This document shows, piece after piece, positions 25,794 through 34,227 of a stretch of DNA of 64,000 nucleotides (position 1 is its first letter; each line of letters starts with the position of its first letter). Source of the DNA: Hyphomicrobiales bacterium (GTDB taxonomy: Bacteria; Pseudomonadota; Alphaproteobacteria; Rhizobiales; Beijerinckiaceae). The DNA is taken from contig JAGXAN010000002.1 of NCBI GenBank assembly GCA_019075865.1, forward strand, positions 310,001 through 374,000, in the 5' to 3' direction. The notes beneath the pieces are model-generated. The model searched no databases. It saw only the letters and a program-made list of their open reading frames with translations, and was not told where the DNA came from. The translations under genes and the position numbers were made by a program.

Positions 25794-26798
25794 ATGTTTT
25801 CAATAATTGCCTTTATCTGGGCGGGCGTCATCGCATTGGCGGTGCTGATTTACGTGATGCTGGATGGGTTTGATCTTGGCATTGCCCTGCTGTTTCCGTT
25901 TTTCCGAACCCAGCATGACCGCGATGTCATGATGACTTCGGTGGCACCAGTTTGGGATGGCAATGAAACCTGGCTGGTCATGGGCGGTGGCGGGTTGCTG
26001 GCGGTGTTTCCGCTGGCCTATTCCATCATTCTGCCGGCCCTCTATGCCCCGATCATCGCCATGTTGCTCGGCCTCGTGTTTCGCGGAGTTGCATTCGAAT
26101 TTCGCTGGCGGACGGTGCGCGGCAAATTCCTTTGGGATTATGCCTTTGCCATTGGCTCTTTTGTCGCGACGGTGGCGCAGGGGCTGGCGCTGGGCACTTT
26201 GGTTCAGGGCATCAAGGTTACGGGCCGGGCCTATTCGGGCGGTTGGTGGGATTGGCTCACCCCCTTCAGCCTGCTCACCGCTCTGGCTCTGCTCTCCGGT
26301 TACGCGCTGCTCGGGTCAACCTGGCTGGTGATGAAAACCGAGGGGCCGTTGCAAACCCGGATGCGCCGCTTTGCGCTGCGCAGTGCCTTTGCCACATTGG
26401 CTTTGATTGGCGTGGTCAGCATCTGGACACCCTTTCTCAATCCCTTGTTTTTGCAGCGCTGGTTTGCCTTTCCGGCGATCATTTACACGCTGCCGGTGCC
26501 AATTTTGGTTGCGGCCTGCGCCTACTGGCTGATCAAAAGCCTGATTGGCACCCGTGAGGTGGTGCCATTTCTGGCGGCGCAAGGTCTGTTCATCCTGAGT
26601 TTTGTGGGCCTTGGCATCAGCTTCTACCCCTATATGGTGCCAACATCCGTCACCATCTGGGACGCGGCAACCCCCACCAACAGCATGGTATTTCTGCTGG
26701 CAGGTGCAGCCGTGCTGGTGCCGCTGGTGCTGGCCTACACGGCCTATTCTTATTGGGTGTTCCGCGGCAAGGTCGATATGTCGGCGGGTTATCATTGA
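25794..26798 (+). CDS. cydB: Cytochrome bd-type quinol oxidase subunit II (CioB-like)
   Basis: A 334-residue subunit II with about nine transmembrane helices. The N-terminal VIYVMLDGFDLGIALLFP-type segment and VAPVWDGNETWLVMGGGGLLA are diagnostic. It starts 19 bp after cydA; the ATG at 25794 gives the conserved MFSIIAFIWAG start. The TGA stop overlaps the TTG start of a tiny downstream gene. Together the three encode a high-affinity or cyanide-resistant oxidase. Confidence 0.95.
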   Translation: MFSIIAFIWAGVIALAVLIYVMLDGFDLGIALLFPFFRTQHDRDVMMTSVAPVWDGNETWLVMGGGGLLAVFPLAYSIILPALYAPIIAMLLGLVFRGVAFEFRWRTVRGKFLWDYAFAIGSFVATVAQGLALGTLVQGIKVTGRAYSGGWWDWLTPFSLLTALALLSGYALLGSTWLVMKTEGPLQTRMRRFALRSAFATLALIGVVSIWTPFLNPLFLQRWFAFPAIIYTLPVPILVAACAYWLIKSLIGTREVVPFLAAQGLFILSFVGLGISFYPYMVPTSVTIWDAATPTNSMVFLLAGAAVLVPLVLAYTAYSYWVFRGKVDMSAGYH

Positions 26799-26905
26799 AA
26801 CCCGCCAGCACGCTTGCCAGAATTGGATGGTTCGTCGCCATTTGGGCAGCCAGTGTATTGGGGTTGGGCGTCGTGGCGTTTCTGCTGCGCGCCTTGTTGA
26901 AATGA
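26795..26905 (+). CDS. DUF2474 small membrane protein of the bd oxidase
   Basis: A 36-residue single-helix protein starting at a TTG that overlaps the cydB stop as TTGA. It has the family pattern: a short basic start (LARIGWFVAIWAAS) and a hydrophobic helix ending in LLRALLK. DUF2474 proteins occur directly after cioAB-type genes and probably stabilise the oxidase, as CydX does for E. coli bd oxidase; that role is inferred from position and size. Confidence 0.8.
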   Translation: MKPASTLARIGWFVAIWAASVLGLGVVAFLLRALLK

Positions 26906-26914
26906 GGCATTGAA

Positions 26915-27526
26915 ATGTCGTCAGGTGCCGCAATGATTCTGGCGGGAGGCATGGCCCGCCGCATGCAGGGTGCCGACAAGGCCTTTTTGCCGCTTGGCGA
27001 CCAAACCCTGTTTGAACACGTGCTCTCCCGGGTTGCGCCTCAATGCCGGCTTATCCTGATTAGCGCCAACGGCCCGCCAGCCCGCTACGCCGCCTTTGGC
27101 TTGCCCATTATCGCGGACCAGCAGGCAATATCGCTCGGGCCATTGGCGGGCATTCTGGCCGGCCTTGATTATCTGGCGCAGCACGCGCCCACCGTCACGC
27201 ACCTGGTGAGCCTGCCGGTGGATACGCCCTTCATTCCGACAGACCTCATTGCCCGCCTCGAAGAAGCAGGTGGTTTGGTCAGCGCCGCATCGGGCGGGCA
27301 AGTCCATCACGCGGTCACGCTCTGGCCGCAAACGATGCGCGAAGCGCTGCGCCACCAATTGATCGACCAGGGCAATCGCAGTGTTCGCGACTTTCTGGCC
27401 GGGCATGGCGCAACCAACGTCGAATGGCCGATCACCGATCACGACCCGTTTTTCAACATCAACAACGTCGAGGAATTGGTGCTGGCGGAGGCATGGGTGG
27501 CACCGGCGCCGCCCGCGCGCCATTAA
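26915..27526 (+). CDS. mobA: Molybdenum cofactor guanylyltransferase MobA
   Basis: A 203-residue nucleotidyltransferase that links GMP to molybdopterin to make the MGD cofactor of DMSO-reductase-type enzymes. The nucleotide loop is AMILAGGMARRMQGADKAF; further landmarks are SLGPLAGILAGLDYL, LPVDTPFIP with the Mg-binding Asp, and a C-terminal FFNINNVEEL. It starts 9 bp after the DUF2474 gene and so may be read from the cyd promoter. It converges with the next gene with a 4-bp overlap. Confidence 0.9.
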   Translation: MSSGAAMILAGGMARRMQGADKAFLPLGDQTLFEHVLSRVAPQCRLILISANGPPARYAAFGLPIIADQQAISLGPLAGILAGLDYLAQHAPTVTHLVSLPVDTPFIPTDLIARLEEAGGLVSAASGGQVHHAVTLWPQTMREALRHQLIDQGNRSVRDFLAGHGATNVEWPITDHDPFFNINNVEELVLAEAWVAPAPPARH

Positions 27527-28284
27527 GCCTTGCTGAACGCCAGTTCGACTTTGCCCAGACCCGCGACAGAGCCGCGCAATTTTGTTGGTGCATCAAAATA
27601 AAACGGTGGCGTCAGCGAACCGGTGGTGATGATCTGTCCAGCTTTCATGCCGCCGAGACGGTCGTTTTGCGCATTGGCATAGGCCAGCAATGGCGCAACC
27701 GGATCATTTTGCGGATGGCCGCCGATTTTTTGGTGCACGACGACGCCATCCACCGCCAATTCGCACGCCAGTTCTGCCAGAACGAGCTGCGCAAAATCGG
27801 CGCGTCCTTCGCCCGCGACATAACCCCAATTGCCGAGGCGATCCGCCAGCCAAAGCGGGAAAATCTCGGCGCCCTGCGCATCCACACGCGGATGCAGCAA
27901 CTCGATCCCGACAATAACCTGGCCCACATGCGAGAGCACTTCAGCCCGCAAATACGGCTTTTCACGCGGGGGAAGGTCCCGGGCCAGTTTGAACGCGATT
28001 TCAACTTCCACCAGCACCCGCTGGCGCGGCAAGGCAAGCTGGACAGGCCCCTGGTGCATGTGTGAGGCAAACATTGGCCCGGCAATCACCTGGCCCTGCT
28101 TGTTGAACCCGAGCTTCCATCCACCGATAGCGGCATCGAGGCCTTGCGCGACTTCGGCCTGCACCTGCATGGCGCTGGCAACGTCTGCGGGCACCTGAAA
28201 AGCACTGGGGGGCAATTGTGCTTGGTCGAGATTGGCGCGGATAAAGGTGGCCGTGGCGGGGTTGGCTTGCGTCTGCATCGTCAT
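27523..28284 (-). CDS. 2-keto-4-pentenoate hydratase-like protein (FAH superfamily)
   Basis: A 253-residue member of the fumarylacetoacetate-hydrolase fold, closest in layout to 2-oxopent-4-enoate hydratases (MhpD type). Landmarks are GWKLGFNKQGQ, the acidic metal-binding segment VLVEVEIAFKLARDLPP (Glu-x-Glu), and TTGSLTPPFYFDAP. Typical members hydrate 2-keto-4-pentenoate in aromatic meta-cleavage, but no other catabolic genes are nearby, so the substrate is unknown. The ATG at 28284 follows a GAAGGGC ribosome-binding site; an upstream start lacks one. Confidence 0.8.
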   Translation of the reverse strand: MTMQTQANPATATFIRANLDQAQLPPSAFQVPADVASAMQVQAEVAQGLDAAIGGWKLGFNKQGQVIAGPMFASHMHQGPVQLALPRQRVLVEVEIAFKLARDLPPREKPYLRAEVLSHVGQVIVGIELLHPRVDAQGAEIFPLWLADRLGNWGYVAGEGRADFAQLVLAELACELAVDGVVVHQKIGGHPQNDPVAPLLAYANAQNDRLGGMKAGQIITTGSLTPPFYFDAPTKLRGSVAGLGKVELAFSKA

Positions 28285-28498
28285 GTTAAGCCCTTCAAAA
28301 TGATTGCTGGCCTGTGCTCGCCGTAATGGCAAGCGCGCCGCCATTGCCTAATGGCTTTCAAGCGGCTTGCCAACTGCCTATTGAGAGCTTGGGGCTTGCG
28401 GCCGGGGCCGAAAGCGCCACATAATCGCTCCGCACCATTGCCCGTGCAGGGCCCGGACCCCAAGCAAAGTTCGAGGGTCGGTTATGGAGGAGAGCCAG

Positions 28499-29059
28499 AT
28501 GGACAAGCCGCAAACGACGCTGCCGCAGCGCTATGGCTCCGCCGCCAAATGGCTGCACTGGATCATGGCGGCGCTGATATTGGCGCAAATTCCGGCCGGT
28601 GTGGCGCTCAACCGCGTAGCGCCCGGCCCCACCCAAAACCGGCTCTATGGCCTGCATGAGGAATTTGGTTTTCTGCTGCTGCTACTGGCGATCCTGCGGC
28701 TCACGGTGCGCTGGCGGCAAGGCGCGCCCGCGCCATCGGCCAGTCTCACCGCTTTCGAGCGTCATGCTTCCATCTGGACGCATCGCGCCCTATATTTCCT
28801 GATTGTGGCTATGCCCATTCTCGGCTGGCTGGCGATTTCGGCCTATGGCGCACGAATCGATTTTTTTGGCATCGGATCGCTGCCCTCGCTGCTGCCAAAA
28901 AACGAACCGCTGTCCAAGGTTTTATTCACGCTGCACACCATCGGTGGCTTCGCTATGGCAGCCTTGCTGTTGCTGCATATTGGCGCAACCTTTTACCATG
29001 TCCTGATCAGGCACGATGACGTGCTGGCCCGTATTCTTCCGCAAAAGCGCCAGGCTTAG
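28499..29059 (+). CDS. Cytochrome b561-family protein
   Basis: A 186-residue di-heme membrane protein with four helices. Ligand histidines lie in KWLHWIMAALI, YGLHEEFGF, LFTLHTIGGFAM and LLLLHIGATFYH, the family pattern. Members such as CybB transfer electrons between quinol and periplasmic acceptors or superoxide. The ATG at 28499 was chosen because GGAGAG lies just upstream. The 3' end overlaps the convergent methyltransferase gene by 4 bp. Confidence 0.9.
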   Translation: MDKPQTTLPQRYGSAAKWLHWIMAALILAQIPAGVALNRVAPGPTQNRLYGLHEEFGFLLLLLAILRLTVRWRQGAPAPSASLTAFERHASIWTHRALYFLIVAMPILGWLAISAYGARIDFFGIGSLPSLLPKNEPLSKVLFTLHTIGGFAMAALLLLHIGATFYHVLIRHDDVLARILPQKRQA

Positions 29060-29901
29060 CGCCGACCCGGAGGATGGGCGAAAAGATCCTCGTGGCCGAT
29101 CCGCACGGCCAAAGCCCCGATGCGCGCGCTGGCCCAAGCGGCGATCACATCCGGCGCGACCAGTCCGGTTTCGCTCACCGCTTGCGCGCTGCCTTGTGCG
29201 AGCGCAGCCATCAATTTTGCATCATCACCGGTAATCTGCCAGTCACTCGCGCCGTGCACCATTTTATAGCCCGCTTGCGCCAAACATTCGCGCAGGCATG
29301 TGGCGGCCTGCGGGCCAGCCGCCGGGCCAAGACCCTTGTCGCGCTGCTGATGTGCGTGAAAGGCGGTCAGCATGGCCACATCCGCCGGGTGGGGCGGTTG
29401 CCATGCCTCGCGCCCGTCATAGCTCAGGCTCGCCATCAGCGGTATGGCGCGCGCCGCAAGCTCGCGGGCAAATTGTGCGATCCAGTCTTTCGAGCACAGG
29501 TCAAACAGGGCTTTGGCGGTGACAAGGTCTGCCCCCTCCAGCCAAGGTGCAACCCCGACTGCCAGATCTGCTTGCGCAAATTCTATCGTTAAGGCGCAAT
29601 TCTCGCGCCGCAAATGCAGCCGGCCCTCCGAGAGCTCCGCGGCATCGGCCCATTGCGTCAATCTTTGCCGCGCGGCGTCGAGCAAGCGCGGGTCATGGTC
29701 AATCAACAGCCAGAATTGCTGGCGACCCAGATACGGTTGCAGCAGGCGAAAATTGGAACCGTCGCCGCAACCAAGATCGACAATGCGCAAAGCCTCGCGC
29801 CCCGAAAAATGCTGGGCGCAGGCGTGTCGCACCCTCTCATTGCAGGCCGCACGATCCGCATTCTCGCGCAGCGCCAACCATTCTGGTGAAAATCCGCTCA
29901 T
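29056..29901 (-). CDS. Class I SAM-dependent methyltransferase of the PTPS-like operon
   Basis: A 281-residue methyltransferase. Motif I is IVDLGCGDGSNFRLLQPYL, followed by an acidic strand end (LLIDHDPRLLDAARQRL) and a motif IV-like ADLVTAKALFDLCS. The family is typically found in this gene set in Rhizobiales, but its acceptor is unknown. The ATG at 29901 overlaps the glycosyltransferase stop as ATGA (4 bp). It is the last gene of a four-gene unit with a dehydrogenase, a pterin-synthase-fold protein and a glycosyltransferase, which together suggest the building of a small glycosylated and methylated metabolite. Confidence 0.82.
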   Translation of the reverse strand: MSGFSPEWLALRENADRAACNERVRHACAQHFSGREALRIVDLGCGDGSNFRLLQPYLGRQQFWLLIDHDPRLLDAARQRLTQWADAAELSEGRLHLRRENCALTIEFAQADLAVGVAPWLEGADLVTAKALFDLCSKDWIAQFARELAARAIPLMASLSYDGREAWQPPHPADVAMLTAFHAHQQRDKGLGPAAGPQAATCLRECLAQAGYKMVHGASDWQITGDDAKLMAALAQGSAQAVSETGLVAPDVIAAWASARIGALAVRIGHEDLFAHPPGRR

Positions 29902-30968
29902 GGCTGCACGCTCGCCAGCGCCGCCAGAACCCGCTCGCCGATCTGCGGCCATCGCGGCAGATTTTGCGCCGCGGCAAAAGCGCCATCGCCCAATCGGGCG
30001 CGCAAGGATTTGTCCTCGATCACGCGTCCCAGAGCGTCCGCCAACCCCTTGGCATCGCCCGCTGGCACTTTCAGCCCGGCTCCATCGGGCAAAGTCCGCG
30101 CTAAGGCACCGCCATCAGTGGAGACGATTGCCAGACCATGCGCCATGGCCTCGGCAATCACCATGCCATAGCCTTCATAATGCGAGGACATCACGAAAAT
30201 ATCGGTCTTGTCATATTCCGCATTCAACGCACCGGGTGCCAATTCGCCGCATAACTGGATGCGCTCTGCAAGATGGAGCGCATCGATCTGCGCCCGCAGC
30301 GCCGCAGCCGTCTCCGGTGCCCGCGTCAGGCTTCCGGTAATGTCGAGGTGCCATGGCAGGGCGCGCAAATGGCTCATCGCGGCGACCAGTACTTCATATC
30401 CCTTGCGGGGGACGACGGAGCCTGCCGCCATCAGCCGCAGGTTCCCGTCCGCACGCCCCGAGCCATGCGCCCGCGCCGCCATATCGGTTCCCGGTTCCGC
30501 TACCGTAATTTTCTCCGGCGCGACACCGAAATCAGCGATTAAAGTGTCAGCCGTCGTGGCACTGGTGACGATGATATGGTCGCATAGCGCCAGTGCCGTT
30601 CTTTCCTGCGCTATCAGATGGGCGGCGACGCCAGCATCGAGGCCCGCCTCCAGCCCCAGCGGGTGGTGCACCAAAGCGATGCAGGGGCGCGGCAATTGCG
30701 CGATCCTGTCCGGCGTCAGCGCGCTGAAGAAAAGGCCGTCCATCAGCAGCGGCGCGCTTTGATGGCCTGTATGCGCTTCAAGGATGCGCGCGATTGCTTC
30801 ATCCACCTCTTGGGGCTGCGGCAAGGGGAAGCCATCCCCCAACCGGATATATTCGACATGAACCCCCTTGTCGGTGAAGGCTTCCATCAGGCGGCGGTCA
30901 TAGCCATAGCCACCAGTCAGCGACTGGAGATCCCCCGGAATCGCAAACAATATGGATTTCAGGGTCAT
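29898..30968 (-). CDS. GT4-family glycosyltransferase
   Basis: A 356-residue GT-B fold enzyme. The N-terminal part has FAIPGDLQSLTGGYGYDRRL; the C-terminal Glycos_transf_1 region has RLMAAGSVVPRKGYEVLVAA, DITGSLTRAPE and the donor-binding motif VMSSHYEGYGMVIAEAMAHG, with the retaining-enzyme Glu-x7-Glu. No membrane segment is visible, so it acts in the cytoplasm. Its ATG overlaps the stop of the PTPS-like gene by 4 bp, and its own stop overlaps the methyltransferase start by 4 bp, so translation is tightly coupled. Acceptor and sugar donor are unknown. Confidence 0.88.
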   Translation of the reverse strand: MTLKSILFAIPGDLQSLTGGYGYDRRLMEAFTDKGVHVEYIRLGDGFPLPQPQEVDEAIARILEAHTGHQSAPLLMDGLFFSALTPDRIAQLPRPCIALVHHPLGLEAGLDAGVAAHLIAQERTALALCDHIIVTSATTADTLIADFGVAPEKITVAEPGTDMAARAHGSGRADGNLRLMAAGSVVPRKGYEVLVAAMSHLRALPWHLDITGSLTRAPETAAALRAQIDALHLAERIQLCGELAPGALNAEYDKTDIFVMSSHYEGYGMVIAEAMAHGLAIVSTDGGALARTLPDGAGLKVPAGDAKGLADALGRVIEDKSLRARLGDGAFAAAQNLPRWPQIGERVLAALASVQP

Positions 30969-31384
30969 GCTTGCGCTTTCTGGATCGGCATATCCGCCTC
31001 ATATCCGCCTTTGGCGACGTGCGATTCATGCAAGGTGACGCGCATCCGGCCAATGCCTTCGCCGCCGGGGCCAAGTTCACCCGCATGGGCGGCCTGCGCC
31101 ATTTTATCAAATATGTGCCGGGCCAGAAATTCAGTGGTCGTCTGAATGCCCTCAAATTCGGGAATGGCATCAAGGTTCTGATAATTCAGCGGTTTTAATA
31201 CAGCCTTCAGCGCATCCAGCGCGCGGCCAATGTCAACCACCACATTCTCTTGGCTCAATTGCGCCCGGAAAAATGCCACGTCGACAATGAAAGTCGCGCC
31301 ATGCATATTTTGCGCCGGTCCAAAAAACGCACCCTTGAAGCTATGCGCGATCATGATGTGATCCCGAATTTCCAGACAATACAT
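30965..31384 (-). CDS. 6-pyruvoyl-tetrahydropterin synthase-fold protein lacking the catalytic triad
   Basis: A 139-residue T-fold protein of the PTPS/QueD family, with AHSFKG at the first zinc histidine (His14), MHGATFIVDV at the second (His28) and a conserved late Glu (Glu120 in LHESHVAKGG). Compared with E. coli QueD, several active-site residues are changed: the catalytic Cys is Ala24, the third zinc histidine is Ala30, and the Asp-His pair is Asn67-Tyr68. Canonical 6-carboxy-tetrahydropterin synthase activity is therefore unlikely. It may bind a pterin or catalyse different chemistry. The gene is embedded in a dehydrogenase-glycosyltransferase-methyltransferase operon, not with queC or queE. 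Confidence 0.82.
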   Translation of the reverse strand: MYCLEIRDHIMIAHSFKGAFFGPAQNMHGATFIVDVAFFRAQLSQENVVVDIGRALDALKAVLKPLNYQNLDAIPEFEGIQTTTEFLARHIFDKMAQAAHAGELGPGGEGIGRMRVTLHESHVAKGGYEADMPIQKAQA

Positions 31385-31395
31385 GGCAAATATTC

Positions 31396-32436
31396 CTATT
31401 TCACGGTTGGATAGTTCAATACGCTGACAATTCCCGGCGCATCCCCGCTGAGCGCGCGCACAAATTCCAAAGCTGAATCGCGATAGTCGAATTCGTGGGT
31501 AATCATCTGGTCAAACACGGGATCTGCCAGTAATTCAACCGCCTTGGCAAGTCGCCTTGCGTAGCTCCATCGGGCGCGATGGCTGGGCGCTATGGTGCCA
31601 ACCTGCGATGCCAAAATCTGCAATCTCTGGCTATGAAATGCCCCGCCCAACGCCACCGCGACCTCGCTGGTTCCATACCAGCTCATCTCAATGACGCGCG
31701 CCTCGAGCCCGGCGCTGGAAAGCGCCAGTGCCAGGCCCTGCGCGCTGGCCGACGTATGAAACACCAGATCGCAATTTTCCAACGTTTGGCCCGGATCACG
31801 TGCATCCACAAATTGGGCGCCAAGGGCCGCTGCCAATGGCCCGCGTTCGGGCTTGACATCGGCCAGCAGAACTTTGCTGCCGGGCAGGCGTGCACAAAGC
31901 GCGGCGATCAGGCAGCCCACCGCACCCGCGCCAATCACGGCAATGGTATCACCGGCCTGTGCCTGCGAATCCCAAACGCCATTCAACGCGGTTTCCATAT
32001 TGGCGCTGAGCACCGCGCGCCGCGCTGGCAAGCTCTCCGGCAGCACGGTCAAAGCATGGGCCGGTACAATGAAAAAGTCCTGATGCGGATGCAGCGCGAA
32101 TACGGATTTGCCAACAAGCGCCGACGGCCCCGCGAGCACCCGGCCAACGGCGCAATAGCCATATTGCACCGGAAACGGAAATTCGCCGCGCTGGAACGGC
32201 GCGCGCATCCGGCCATATTCGCTTTCGGGCACGCGGCCCTCCAGCACCAGCCGCTCGGTGCCCCGGCTGATGCCAGAGGCACACATTTGCACCAGCGCCT
32301 CGCCCGGTTGTAAATCGGGCAGCTTTTCGGTGCGCCACTCCACCTGGCCGTTGGCCGTAAACCACAGACATTGAGCTTCCTTCGGAAGCTCGCCTGTTGC
32401 CTGTTCGCGCCCTATATTCGCGCCAGATATTTTCAT
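31396..32436 (-). CDS. Medium-chain dehydrogenase (MDR superfamily), zinc site incomplete
   Basis: A 346-residue protein with the GroES-like fold and a Rossmann domain (VIGAGAVGCLIAALCA). The start of the catalytic domain reads QMCASGISRGTERLVLEG, which resembles BchC-like dehydrogenases. Cys52 is in the place of the first catalytic zinc ligand, but the usual Gly-His-Glu motif is replaced by QYGYCAVGRV, so a classical zinc site is doubtful. First gene of the four-gene operon, 11 bp before the PTPS-like gene. Its start lies only 15 bp from the divergent opgH start; an alternative start 30 bp further upstream would overlap opgH. Confidence 0.82.
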   Translation of the reverse strand: MKISGANIGREQATGELPKEAQCLWFTANGQVEWRTEKLPDLQPGEALVQMCASGISRGTERLVLEGRVPESEYGRMRAPFQRGEFPFPVQYGYCAVGRVLAGPSALVGKSVFALHPHQDFFIVPAHALTVLPESLPARRAVLSANMETALNGVWDSQAQAGDTIAVIGAGAVGCLIAALCARLPGSKVLLADVKPERGPLAAALGAQFVDARDPGQTLENCDLVFHTSASAQGLALALSSAGLEARVIEMSWYGTSEVAVALGGAFHSQRLQILASQVGTIAPSHRARWSYARRLAKAVELLADPVFDQMITHEFDYRDSALEFVRALSGDAPGIVSVLNYPTVK

Positions 32437-32451
32437 GCTACACCCTGCGCC

Positions 32452-34227
32452 ATGACCAACCCGCAATCCAGCCCGAACCTGATTTCACTGCCAACCCCTG
32501 CGGGCCTGCAGGCTATGGATGAACTGACGCGTCGACGCTGGTTCTTTATCGGTTTCAATTTAGTGCTTTATGTCGTTATGGCCAGCTTTTTGGCAAATCT
32601 GCTGGGCAAGGATCACTGGGCATTGCCCGATATTGGCATTTTCCTCTGCTTTCTGGTGATGTTGCCGTGGAGTGTTTTGGGCTTCACCAACGCATCGCTC
32701 GGCTTGTGGTTGCTGCACGGGCGCAAAGGCGGGCTGGAGGCGGCGGCCCCCTTTGTGATGGCAGGGCAGGGTGATGCCCCCATTATTGCCCGCACCGCGC
32801 TGGTGATGACCCTGCGCAATGAGGATGCGGCCCGCGCCATCAACCGGTTGCGCTGCATGGCGGAGGCGTTGCAGGCGTCCGGGCAGGGCGACGCCTTTGC
32901 CTTCTTCGTGCTCAGCGACAGTTCCGATGCTGCCATTGTCGCGGATGAAGCACGCATCTGCGCTGATTGGCCGCGCGTGCGCTACCGCCGCCGCACCGAT
33001 AATTCCGGCTACAAGGCCGGCAATATCCGCGATTTCTGCGAGCAGTTCGGTGCCGATTTCGACTTCATGTTGCCGCTGGATGCCGATAGCCTCATGTCGG
33101 CGCAAGCCATTTTGCAACTGGTGCGCATGGGGCAGGCGCATCCAAAAATTGGTATCGTGCAATCGCTGGTGGTCGGAGCACCGGCGAATTCGGCATTTGC
33201 GCGCTTGTTTCAGTTTGGCATGCGCCATGGCATGCGGCCCTATTCGATGGGATCAACCTGGTGGAGCGGCGATTGCGGCCAGTTCTGGGGTCACAATGCC
33301 CTTGTGCGGATAAAGCCGTTTCTTGACCATTGCGCTTTGCCCGAATTGCCCGGCCGTCCGCCATTTGGTGGCGCTATCCTCTCGCACGATCAGGTCGAGG
33401 CGGCCTGGATGCGCGCCGCCGGTTTCGAGGTGCGGGTGCTGCCAGTCGAGAGCGAATCCTTCGAGGACAATCCACCCAATTTTCTGGAATTTGCGCGCCG
33501 CGATCAACGCTGGTGCGCTGGCAACATGCAATATGGCCCGCTGCTGCGGTGGCCGGGGCTTCTTCCCACCAGCCGCTTTCAGCTTTTGTGGGCGATGACC
33601 ATGTTCATCGGCCTGCCGGCGCTGAATCTTCTGCTGGTGTTTGCGGCCCTGCGTGGGTTGAACCCGCAAGCGGTTCCAGCATCCGTGCTGTTCGAGGCCA
33701 AATTGTTTTATGTCGCGGTTCTTGGTTTGCTGGTTTTCCCCAAACTGGCTGGTTTCGTTGATGTCGCTATCACGCGCGGCGAGGTCGCGCGCTATGGCGG
33801 CGCTTGGCGGTTTGGGGTGGGAGCGGCCTGCGAATTGGTGTTTTCCTTTCTCGTCAGCGCCATTACCAGCTTCTGCACGACGCTATTTTTGCTGCGGCTG
33901 CCCTTTGGAGGCCGCGCCATCTGGAGCGGGCAGAGCCGGGACGCCGCCCACCTGCCTTTGGCGCAAGTGGTGCGCGCCCTTTGGCCCGCAACGCTGTTCG
34001 GGCTCGGGCTGTGGCTGATGCTGGCCTGGCGGGCACCTGCGCTGATCGGTTGGTCGCTGCCCTTTACGGCAGGGCTAGTGCTGGCCATTCCGCTCACTTT
34101 GGTTTCGGCAGCCGGCGCGTTTGGCGAGGTGTTAAAAGCCCACAAGATTTGCGCCATGCCGGAGGAATTTCATGCCCCCGACATCCTTGCCGCTCTGGCG
34201 CGCACGCCATCTTTGGAGAGATTATAA
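32452..34227 (+). CDS. opgH: Periplasmic glucan glucosyltransferase OpgH/MdoH
   Basis: A 591-residue inner-membrane GT2 enzyme that makes the beta-glucan backbone of osmoregulated periplasmic glucans. Two N-terminal helices precede the catalytic domain, which has LRNEDAARAINRLRCMAEAL, FFVLSDSSD, the DAD metal motif in MLPLDADSLMS, and RRDQRWCAGNMQY (the RxxRW-type motif). Four or more C-terminal helices follow. It is shorter than E. coli MdoH because it lacks the long N-terminal extension, as is usual in Rhizobiales. OpgG, the normal partner, is not in the window; a secreted protein of unknown type follows immediately instead. Confidence 0.92.
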   Translation: MTNPQSSPNLISLPTPAGLQAMDELTRRRWFFIGFNLVLYVVMASFLANLLGKDHWALPDIGIFLCFLVMLPWSVLGFTNASLGLWLLHGRKGGLEAAAPFVMAGQGDAPIIARTALVMTLRNEDAARAINRLRCMAEALQASGQGDAFAFFVLSDSSDAAIVADEARICADWPRVRYRRRTDNSGYKAGNIRDFCEQFGADFDFMLPLDADSLMSAQAILQLVRMGQAHPKIGIVQSLVVGAPANSAFARLFQFGMRHGMRPYSMGSTWWSGDCGQFWGHNALVRIKPFLDHCALPELPGRPPFGGAILSHDQVEAAWMRAAGFEVRVLPVESESFEDNPPNFLEFARRDQRWCAGNMQYGPLLRWPGLLPTSRFQLLWAMTMFIGLPALNLLLVFAALRGLNPQAVPASVLFEAKLFYVAVLGLLVFPKLAGFVDVAITRGEVARYGGAWRFGVGAACELVFSFLVSAITSFCTTLFLLRLPFGGRAIWSGQSRDAAHLPLAQVVRALWPATLFGLGLWLMLAWRAPALIGWSLPFTAGLVLAIPLTLVSAAGAFGEVLKAHKICAMPEEFHAPDILAALARTPSLERL

